Shown piece after piece: positions 1-5,565 of a DNA stretch of 6,042 nucleotides. Positions within the stretch are counted from its first letter, which is position 1. The number at the start of each line of letters is the position of its first letter. The notes beneath the pieces are model-generated. The model was not told the origin of the DNA. It searched no databases and worked only from the letters and a program-made list of their open reading frames with translations. Origin of the DNA: Tannerella sp. (GTDB lineage Bacteria > Bacteroidota > Bacteroidia > Bacteroidales > Tannerellaceae); assembly GCA_031269635.1 (NCBI GenBank), contig JAISYY010000038.1, positions 1 through 6,042 of the forward strand, in the 5' to 3' direction. The position numbers were made by a program, and so were the translations under genes.

Positions 1-110
1 AAAAACAGTCAATAAACGACATCCTCGACGCGCTGGCGTCAACAGGCAAACTGAAATACAAAATACAAGACAAAGAAATTATAATGAGCCCACAGATAAA
101 ACAGTATTAA
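1..110 (+). CDS. C-terminal end of a FecR-like anti-sigma factor (partial)
   Basis: The frame starting at base 3 is open from the window edge to a TAA at 108-110 and encodes 35 residues. They include SINDILDALASTGKLKY and a following short strand, KEIIM. This pattern (helix ending in LDALxxTGxxxY, then a strand) matches the C-terminal STN-like domain (DUF4974 type) of Bacteroidota FecR anti-sigma factors. Such proteins sit in the inner membrane, hold an ECF sigma factor inactive, and release it when a TonB-dependent transporter with an STN domain signals substrate binding. The next gene encodes exactly such a transporter, which supports the call. Only the tail is visible, so the membrane segment and sigma-binding region cannot be checked. 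An unrelated protein with a similar tail is possible. Confidence 0.62.
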   Translation, partial: KQSINDILDALASTGKLKYKIQDKEIIMSPQIKQY

Positions 111-171
111 CAATTAAAATTTACTAATCATGAACAGCAGTTAAACATCCCCTCCGACAATCCGATCGAAA

Positions 172-234
172 TAAAAAAAAACCGGGAGACTAAAGCAAGA
201 CATCCCCCGATTTAAAATTTCGGTTATTTATTTT
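172..234 (+). terminator. Weak candidate terminator after the FecR-like gene
   Basis: A run of nine A (173-181) followed by CCG can pair imperfectly with CGGTTATTTATTTT (221-234), giving five contiguous pairs (180-184 with 221-225) and then interrupted A-T pairs. Inside it, GGGA (184-187) could pair with TCCC (203-206), and CCGA (207-210) with TCGG (220-223). The A-rich and T-rich flanks are what a bidirectional terminator would show. The stem is mostly A-T and interrupted, so this is a weak call. Confidence 0.25.
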
Positions 235-243
235 GAGAAACCC

Positions 244-293
244 CGAAAGTGGGCGCAAATATATGAAAAACCTGCTTTCGCAGCAATTTTTTT
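244..293 (+). terminator. Hairpin plus T7 tract upstream of the susC-like gene: terminator or attenuator
   Basis: CGAAAGTGGG (244-253) pairs with CCTGCTTTCG (271-280) over ten positions, including two G-T wobbles, leaving a 17-nt loop. Six bases later comes a run of seven T (287-293). This is the general form of a rho-independent terminator, although the gap between stem and T tract is longer than ideal. A weaker alternative stem (253-259 with 276-281, one bulge) overlaps it, so two exclusive folds are possible. It lies about 50 bp before the transporter start. It could end transcription from the FecR-like gene, or act as a leader attenuator if the promoter lies upstream of it. Confidence 0.45.
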
Positions 294-340
294 ACCAATA
301 AATTTATATCTAATTATTTACTAATAATTTATACTTATCT
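294..340 (+). promoter_or_regulatory. AT-rich leader of the susC-like gene
   Basis: The stretch before the transporter ATG is almost entirely A and T and contains no purine-rich Shine-Dalgarno sequence. This is usual for Bacteroidota, where AT-rich leaders assist translation initiation. No clear match to the Bacteroides vegetative promoter (TAnnTTTG near -7, TTTG near -33) was found, which would fit transcription by an ECF sigma factor, but no ECF promoter could be assigned either. The 10-mer ATTTACTAAT at 316-325 also occurs at 119-128, just after the FecR-like gene. Confidence 0.35.
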
Positions 341-3300
341 ATGAAAAATAAAAATAAAAAGAAGGTTATTTGGATAACCGTGTTCTCGTTATGCTTTCAA
401 TTGACGTTACTATCTCAAAACATAAGCCTCAATCTAAGCAATACGACAGTGAAGAACGCCATAGAAACAATGAGAAAAGATTACGGTTATTTTTTCGTGT
501 TTGAATCCGGCGATGTGGATACGCAGAAAGCAATTTCTGTAAAATTAAAAAAGCAGTCCGTCTCCGAAGCAGTCAGTCAAATACTTGCGGGGCAGAATGT
601 GACTTTTGAAATAAAAGACAATAACATTATCGTACACAGGAAAGCGGCAGTAACAAGCGTCAGCCCAGCCCAAAAAAAGGTAATAACCGGCACTGTGACG
701 GACGCCGGCGGCGAACCGATTACCGGCGCAAATGTGATAGAGAAAGGCGCGTCGACGAATGGAACCGTGACCAATGCGGAAGGGAACTTCTCGCTGGATG
801 TGGCGGATAATGCCGTGCTACAAGTCTCCTATATCGGGTATATCACGCAGGAAATCAGTGTGCTATCTGCAAATAGGGGGGGGGGTAAATACCTGATAAT
901 CACCATGTTAGAAGACACGCAAATGCTTGAAGAGGTAGTCGTAATCGGCTACGGTACACAAAGAAAAGGGAATGTAGCAACATCCATCACTACGTTGAAA
1001 CCGGATGTGCTGGAGAACAGGGCGGTACAAACGATCGGCGAAGCGATTCAGGGGCAGGTACCCGGATTAAGCGTCGTATCCTCCCCCAGGCCGGGAACCA
1101 TGCCAAGCATAAACCTGCGAGGCGCCACCTCGTTGAATGGAGTAGGGTCTCCACTGATACTGGTAGACGGCATACCAAGCGATTTCAATTTCCTGAATAC
1201 GGATGATATTGAGTCTATCAATGTGCTGAAAGACGCCGCATCTTCTGCCATTTACGGTTCGCGGGCAGCCAACGGCGTGATTCTGGTAACGACTAAAAGA
1301 GGAAAAACCGGCAAGCCTGTTTTCCGTTACAATGGCTATATCGGACTTCATACGCCTACGGATATGCCCGAATCCATGAATTCAGCTACATACGCAAGAG
1401 CATATAATGAAGCCGAACAAAATATGGGCAGGACGCCGGTATATTCGGCCGCAGACATAGCCAAATATGAAGACGGATCCGATCCCGACCACTATCCGAA
1501 TACCGACTGGTTTAAATACGGTATCCAGAACAGTACGACGACGCGCCATTCCATTGCCGCTTACGGCGGTACGGAGAGCGTGAAATACCTGGTCAGCGCC
1601 GGTTTTGACAACCAGACCGGCGTTTTTCCGGAAACATTACATAATGTGTTCAATGTGCGGTCGAATACGGATATTGCCGTTTCCAAACGGTTTAACCTGT
1701 CTTTTGACTTGCGGTATCAGTTGAGAAAGCAGGATGATCTGCGCGAAATGGAAGACGCTTACAATCGCATTCAGCACGGAAGGCCGGTTATGGTTGCCTA
1801 TTACACGGACGGCAGTTACGGATACAATGCAGGCTTCTATGTCAATCCGTTAGTAGATATCTTTGAATCCGGAAACACCGCTACGGACAATTATGACGCG
1901 CTGGGTATTTTTAAATTCGACTACGAGATTATGGATGGGTTGAAATTTACCGGTATCGCCGGCACCAATTACGTACTTGCCAATACGTCCACACACGGGA
2001 AAAAAATAGTTTACAAAGATCCGTTCAGTAATCAGGAAACTGTACGCGAAGAAAATAAGGTAGACGAACGCAGAAATGACAGGGCTTACTACAACTTGCA
2101 GGCGTTACTGAATTACCGGAAAACGTTCGGTGCACATACGGTGGATGCGGTGGCCGGCTATCAGCAGGAAAACGAACGTAGCGGATGGATAACCGCTTCG
2201 CGAAGCGGTTATCCGACAGATGTGGTTTGGGTGTTGAACGCCGGGCCGAAAGACAACTGGGCAAACGACGGCAATGCGGAACACTGGGCGCTGGCTTCTT
2301 TTTTCGGACGTGTAAACTACGATTATGACAACAAATACATTCTTACGCCCAGTTTCCGTTTCGACGCTTCGTCGCGCTTCACAAAGGATAACCGCTGGGC
2401 TTTCTTCCCTTCGGTAGCGGCAGCCTGGCGCATCAGTTCGGAGCCGTTTATGGAAGGTGTCCGCAAGGCGATTGACGACTTGAAGATACGCGCATCCTGG
2501 GGAGAAACCGGCGCAGCCACCGGACTGGGGCTTTATCCGAGCTATTCGACCGTCGGTATGGGAGGCGTGGTGCTGAATGGTGTGTATAGACAAACAGCTC
2601 TGGTGGGCACCATCGGGAATCCGGAACTGAGCTGGGAACGTACCCGGGGACTTGACCTGGGCCTGGAACTTCAGACGTTCGGCAGCAGACTGGGTTTTAG
2701 CGGCACGTACTATATCAAAACCACCAAGGATATACTGATAGGTCTGCCGGTTCCCAGGGAATACGGATTCGGCAATCAAAGCACCAATATCGGCAAGGTG
2801 GAAAACCGCGGGTATGAACTGTCGCTGAGTTGGAACGATAAAATCAACGATTTCTCATACGGCGTCTCGGTCAATTTCTCCGACAACCGGAACAAAGTAC
2901 TCGATCTGGCCGGTACCGGCCCGTGGATAAACGGCTATACCGATGAAGGGCTTCCTTTCAATTCGCTTTTCGGATACGAGTCCCTGGGACTGTTTCATTC
3001 GGACGAAGAAGTGCAGAATGCGCCTTTCCAGCACGCGCAGAACAAAGCCGGGGATGTGAAGTACAAAGATCAGAACGGCGATAACAAAGTGGATGCGGAC
3101 GATCGCGTGGTGATAGGCGACCCCTATCCGCACTATCTGTTCGGGATCACACTGACAGCCGCATATAAAGGGTTTGACCTTCGGGTATTCCTGCAGGGAA
3201 TCGGCAGGAAGGATGTGATTCGCAACGATAGAACGATACGGCCTCTCTACGATGGTCCGCTATACAAACATGTGATGGATTACTGGAGTCCTGACAATAC

Positions 3301-3595
3301 GGATGCAAAATATCCAAGAATTTTAAATGGGGACGATGCCAGTCATAACTACCAGGTTTCCGATTTTTGGAAAGTTAACGCCGGATATATGCGGGCAAAG
3401 AACCTGCAGATAGGCTATTCGTTGCCGAAACAGTGGCTTAAGCCGTCGGGCTTTTCCAATGCCAGGGTCTATGTTTCCGCCGATAATCTGTTTACCATTT
3501 CAAATCATGTACCGGGATGGGACCCGGAAACCACTTCCCCCACGATCTATCCGTTTGCAAAAACCTATTCGCTGGGATTAAACGTTTCATTTTAA
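341..3595 (+). CDS. SusC/RagA-family TonB-dependent outer-membrane transporter with STN signalling domain
   Basis: This gene encodes a 1084-residue outer-membrane beta-barrel that imports oligosaccharides or other large ligands using TonB-ExbBD energy, normally as a complex with a SusD-like lid. Visible parts in order: Sec signal peptide (about 1-26, lysine-rich start, likely cut after LSQ); STN secretin/TonB short N-terminal domain (about 27-100); carboxypeptidase-regulatory-like domain (about 113-190, with VITGTVTDAGGEPITGANV and SYIGY); TonB-box/SusC signature EEVVVIGYGTQRKGNV (197-212); plug (about 220-325, with PLILVDGIP and NVLKDAASSAIYGSRAANGV); and barrel to the C-terminal LGLNVSF. 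A DxNGDxxxDxxD loop at 910-921 resembles the calcium-binding-like loop common in SusC proteins. The STN domain marks it as a signal transducer for the FecR-like protein encoded upstream. The start has a good signal peptide and no better alternative. The gene carries a G10 tract at codons 179-182 and a 28-bp palindrome at codons 616-625. The family call is firm; the substrate is unknown. Confidence 0.97.
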   Translation: MKNKNKKKVIWITVFSLCFQLTLLSQNISLNLSNTTVKNAIETMRKDYGYFFVFESGDVDTQKAISVKLKKQSVSEAVSQILAGQNVTFEIKDNNIIVHRKAAVTSVSPAQKKVITGTVTDAGGEPITGANVIEKGASTNGTVTNAEGNFSLDVADNAVLQVSYIGYITQEISVLSANRGGGKYLIITMLEDTQMLEEVVVIGYGTQRKGNVATSITTLKPDVLENRAVQTIGEAIQGQVPGLSVVSSPRPGTMPSINLRGATSLNGVGSPLILVDGIPSDFNFLNTDDIESINVLKDAASSAIYGSRAANGVILVTTKRGKTGKPVFRYNGYIGLHTPTDMPESMNSATYARAYNEAEQNMGRTPVYSAADIAKYEDGSDPDHYPNTDWFKYGIQNSTTTRHSIAAYGGTESVKYLVSAGFDNQTGVFPETLHNVFNVRSNTDIAVSKRFNLSFDLRYQLRKQDDLREMEDAYNRIQHGRPVMVAYYTDGSYGYNAGFYVNPLVDIFESGNTATDNYDALGIFKFDYEIMDGLKFTGIAGTNYVLANTSTHGKKIVYKDPFSNQETVREENKVDERRNDRAYYNLQALLNYRKTFGAHTVDAVAGYQQENERSGWITASRSGYPTDVVWVLNAGPKDNWANDGNAEHWALASFFGRVNYDYDNKYILTPSFRFDASSRFTKDNRWAFFPSVAAAWRISSEPFMEGVRKAIDDLKIRASWGETGAATGLGLYPSYSTVGMGGVVLNGVYRQTALVGTIGNPELSWERTRGLDLGLELQTFGSRLGFSGTYYIKTTKDILIGLPVPREYGFGNQSTNIGKVENRGYELSLSWNDKINDFSYGVSVNFSDNRNKVLDLAGTGPWINGYTDEGLPFNSLFGYESLGLFHSDEEVQNAPFQHAQNKAGDVKYKDQNGDNKVDADDRVVIGDPYPHYLFGITLTAAYKGFDLRVFLQGIGRKDVIRNDRTIRPLYDGPLYKHVMDYWSPDNTDAKYPRILNGDDASHNYQVSDFWKVNAGYMRAKNLQIGYSLPKQWLKPSGFSNARVYVSADNLFTISNHVPGWDPETTSPTIYPFAKTYSLGLNVSF
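876..885 (+). repeat. Homopolymer tract of ten G inside the transporter gene (possible phase-variation site)
   Basis: Ten consecutive G encode R-G-G-G (residues 179-182) at the end of the carboxypeptidase-regulatory-like domain, before the TonB-box region. In the current length the frame is open. With one extra G the codon right after the tract becomes TAA (182-residue product). With one G fewer the frame reads V-N-T and then TGA (184-residue product). Lengths 7, 10 and 13 would keep the gene on. Poly-G tracts of this size are known slipped-strand switches in other bacteria; activity here is inferred. Confidence 0.9.
2187..2214 (+). repeat. Perfect 28-bp palindrome within the transporter barrel region
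   Basis: The arm GGATAACCGCTTCG (2187-2200) is followed directly by its exact reverse complement (2201-2214) with no spacer. It covers codons 616-625 (W-I-T-A-S-R-S-G-Y-P). Because of the symmetry and frame, the opposite strand also reads ITASRSGYP. The peptide resembles the SASRxGYPTD-type motif often seen in SusC barrels, so part of it may be constrained by protein sequence. The exact DNA symmetry is more than the protein requires. Its role is unknown. Confidence 0.95.
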
Positions 3596-3614
3596 AACTT
3601 TAAAAACTACAATT

Positions 3615-5228
3615 ATGTTACGAGATAAATTAATCAAATATTGTTCGGCAATCTGCGCCGTATTATTTTTATTTTCCGGCTGCGACGACTTGTTGACTAC
3701 CCCTCCGCTCGACAAAATAGCAGACGATCTGTGGTGGGCGGACAAATCGCAGGTGGGAATGATGGTGGACAACTGTTATGCGCAACTATGGGGTGATTAT
3801 GAAGTAGCCTACCACGACTGCATGACGGATAATGCCACACATCGAAGTGATGCTATCGTTCAGGTCGGGAACGGGACGTTTGACACCCAGAACGGATTTG
3901 TGAGCGATCAATGGCGATACAGCGCTATTGCACAGTTGAATTATGTCCTCGATGGCATTGAGAAAAGCAAAGAGAACCTTTCGGATAACGAATATCGCCA
4001 GTTTAAGGCGCAAGTCCGTTTTATCCGGGCATTCAATTACTACCACATGTTGTTCTATTTTGGCGATATTCCGTTAATCACCAAGACGCTGACGGTGGCC
4101 GAGTCAAGAGAAACTTCCCGCCAGCCCAGAGCAGAAGTACTCGCTTTCGTTTTAAAGGAACTGGAAGAATCGCTGGTCGATATTGAAACCGTTCCCGTAA
4201 CGGAATCGGGGCGCGTCAACAGGGATGTGATCAACGCCTTTCTCTGCCGTGTGAACCTGTATGAAAAGAATTATGACAAAGCGCTGCAACATGCCGACGC
4301 GGTCATCAATACAGGCAAATACGAACTGTTTGACAGTTACGAAAACCTGTTCCGCCCCCAGACAGACGGCGCGACGAAAGAGGTCATTTTCGAGCGGCAG
4401 TATTCTTCGCCGCTGTATGTTCACGATCTGAACAGGAACCTGTCACCCTCATCGTCCGTTTATACGGGCTGGACGCGCGTGCTTCCCTTGCAGGACTTTG
4501 TGGATGAATATGAGTGTATCAACGGACATCCTTATCATGACTGCGAATCGCTGGGCTGCGAATATGTTCAGAAGCGAAAAGAGATAGAAACGGATACCCG
4601 GCGGGGAGAATATGAGTTTCGCGATCCCCGGTTGGTAGTTACCATTCAATATCCTTTCTGGGAATGGAAGGTGGACGGCGTTGTAAAGTCCGTTTATGGC
4701 GTGGATGACCCCGCAAGCAGGGACTATACACAATCGGCCACACACGCGACGGGCTATCTGCTGACTAAATGGGTAGACCTGCGGGGCGTGAATGCCGACC
4801 GGGACAGAGCCGAGAAGAATATGACCATCCTTCGCTACGGCGACATCCTGCTGATGAAAGCGGAAGCCTTGATAGAAACGAATCAGAATCCGGACGAAGC
4901 GGTCAGGCTGATAAACGAAATCCGGGAAAGGGCCGGTATGCTGCCCGTCAGTGCAGGCACGCAGGACGAGATACGCCGGGCCTTACGCCACGAGCGCCGG
5001 ATAGAAACGGCCTTTGAAGGATTACGGTATTTCGACATTATCCGCTGGCGCATCGCCGGACAGGTGAAACCCGGCAAGGCCTACGGTGCACGGATGAAAG
5101 CCATCAGCGAAAATATGGACCACAAGTTTATGGAAGACCGCTTCTGGGACGACAAAATGTACCTGTTCCCCATCCCGCAAAGCGCCAGAGACGTCAATCC
5201 GAATCTGACGCAAAACCCGGGCTGGTAA
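3615..5228 (+). CDS. SusD/RagB-family surface glycan-binding lipoprotein
   Basis: This gene encodes a 537-residue outer-membrane lipoprotein that caps the SusC-type barrel and captures ligand. The N-terminus is a lipoprotein signal peptide with lipobox FSGC (Cys23), followed by Asp-Asp, consistent with the acidic export signal of surface lipoproteins in Bacteroidota. Family landmarks: VRFIRAFNYYHMLFYFGDIPLI-type helix (about 134-155), TPR-like repeats around 205-232 (LCRVNLYEKNYDKALQHA), ILRYGDILLMKAEALIE (405-421), LINEIRERAGM (432-442), RHERRIETAFEGLRYFDIIRW (458-478) and the usual SusD ending LFPIPQSARDVNPNLTQNPGW (517-537). The length is typical. It starts 19 bp after the transporter stop and is almost certainly co-transcribed and translated as its partner. 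The leader is AT-rich without a Shine-Dalgarno sequence. The ligand cannot be predicted from these motifs. Confidence 0.97.
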   Translation: MLRDKLIKYCSAICAVLFLFSGCDDLLTTPPLDKIADDLWWADKSQVGMMVDNCYAQLWGDYEVAYHDCMTDNATHRSDAIVQVGNGTFDTQNGFVSDQWRYSAIAQLNYVLDGIEKSKENLSDNEYRQFKAQVRFIRAFNYYHMLFYFGDIPLITKTLTVAESRETSRQPRAEVLAFVLKELEESLVDIETVPVTESGRVNRDVINAFLCRVNLYEKNYDKALQHADAVINTGKYELFDSYENLFRPQTDGATKEVIFERQYSSPLYVHDLNRNLSPSSSVYTGWTRVLPLQDFVDEYECINGHPYHDCESLGCEYVQKRKEIETDTRRGEYEFRDPRLVVTIQYPFWEWKVDGVVKSVYGVDDPASRDYTQSATHATGYLLTKWVDLRGVNADRDRAEKNMTILRYGDILLMKAEALIETNQNPDEAVRLINEIRERAGMLPVSAGTQDEIRRALRHERRIETAFEGLRYFDIIRWRIAGQVKPGKAYGARMKAISENMDHKFMEDRFWDDKMYLFPIPQSARDVNPNLTQNPGW

Positions 5229-5247
5229 TGTTTTTATATTGTGTGCG

Positions 5248-5369
5248 GCATGGTTTTGTACGTGTGGTTTTCCCCGAGGCTTCGGGCTGCGTCATTGGCA
5301 GCAATCCGGACAGCCGGCAACAGGGATGAGCCGGAAAACGTCATCTCCTGTCCATGCCCAAAACCATGC
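5248..5369. other. Hairpin-rich segment, possible structured RNA or processing element
   Basis: An outer 11-bp inverted repeat (GCATGGTTTTG at 5248-5258, CAAAACCATGC at 5359-5369) encloses several smaller stems. These are CCCGA/TCGGG (5273-5286), CTGC/GCAG (5287-5301), CCGG/CCGG (5306-5317), and CAGGGATGA (5321-5329) with TCATCTCCTG (5341-5350; nine pairs, one of them G-T, and one bulge). Together they can form a multibranched fold closed by the outer stem. No known RNA family was recognised, and the stems also exist in the minus-strand transcript. It could stabilise the susC-susD messenger, act in the leader of the next gene, or be a decayed repeat. Confidence 0.4.
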
Positions 5370-5395
5370 TGTGCATAGTATAAATGGCAAAGATT

Positions 5396-5453
5396 TGTAC
5401 GAACGTCCCGAAACCTCTGTACGACTGTACGGATCTTTCGTACGACCGTACGG
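5396..5453. promoter_or_regulatory. Cluster of GTACG half-sites, possible regulator-binding region
   Basis: Five copies of (T/C)GTACG(A/G) start at 5396, 5418, 5426, 5439 and 5447. The last four form two 15-bp direct repeats (5418-5432 and 5439-5453) that differ at two T/C positions, 21 bp apart. The first copy is 22 bp before the second. Spacing near two helical turns puts the copies on one face of the DNA, as for AraC-type or hybrid two-component regulators in PULs. A further TGTACG lies at 5257-5262. The cluster is about 115-170 bp upstream of the next gene. The regulator is not in the window. Confidence 0.4.
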
Positions 5454-5565
5454 CAAACCATAAGGACGGGCATCTCAAAAGGACCTGTTCCCGTTATTAT
5501 AAACTGCGAAGGCGAAGCCCGAAGCAATCCGGAATTATTATACCAATCATCAAAAATTAAACGTA

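Larger units (their letters stand above)
5229..5565. other. 337-bp non-coding spacer between the susD-like gene and the beta-propeller gene
   Basis: No convincing gene is seen on either strand; the open frames present show no signal peptide, domain or family resemblance. The first part (5248-5369) is rich in inverted repeats. The middle (5396-5453) carries five GTACG-type half-sites. The last part turns AT-rich before the next start, with TTATTATA at both 5494-5501 and 5535-5542. No hairpin followed by a T run was found, so read-through from the susD-like gene remains possible. An internal promoter is also possible but was not identified. Confidence 0.7.

Noticed and set aside
672..678. A7 tracts in the transporter gene (672-678 and 2000-2006) and the A-rich TAAAAA repeat near its start (345-360)
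   Set aside because: A7 runs are common in AT-rich bacterial genes, and six-base unit changes near the start would stay in frame. They are much weaker switch candidates than the G10 tract.
2105..2779. 224-codon open frame on the minus strand inside the transporter gene
   Set aside because: It is opposite an unmistakable SusC coding region, and its translation shows no domain or signal peptide. Its ITASRSGYP stretch comes only from the DNA palindrome at 2187-2214.
2908..2921. 14-bp palindrome GGCCGGTACCGGCC in the transporter gene
   Set aside because: A palindrome of this length is expected by chance at a fair rate in 6 kb, and it has no relation to gene boundaries.
5273..5286. CCCGA/TCGGG hairpin as a terminator for the susD-like gene
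   Set aside because: The stem is only five pairs and neither strand has a T run after it. It fits better as one arm of the larger hairpin-rich segment.
5234..5527. 97-codon minus-strand frame, and 74-codon plus-strand frame (5239-5463), in the spacer
   Set aside because: Neither has a recognisable domain, signal peptide or upstream AT-rich leader. Both run through the hairpins and GTACG repeats, so they look like chance frames.
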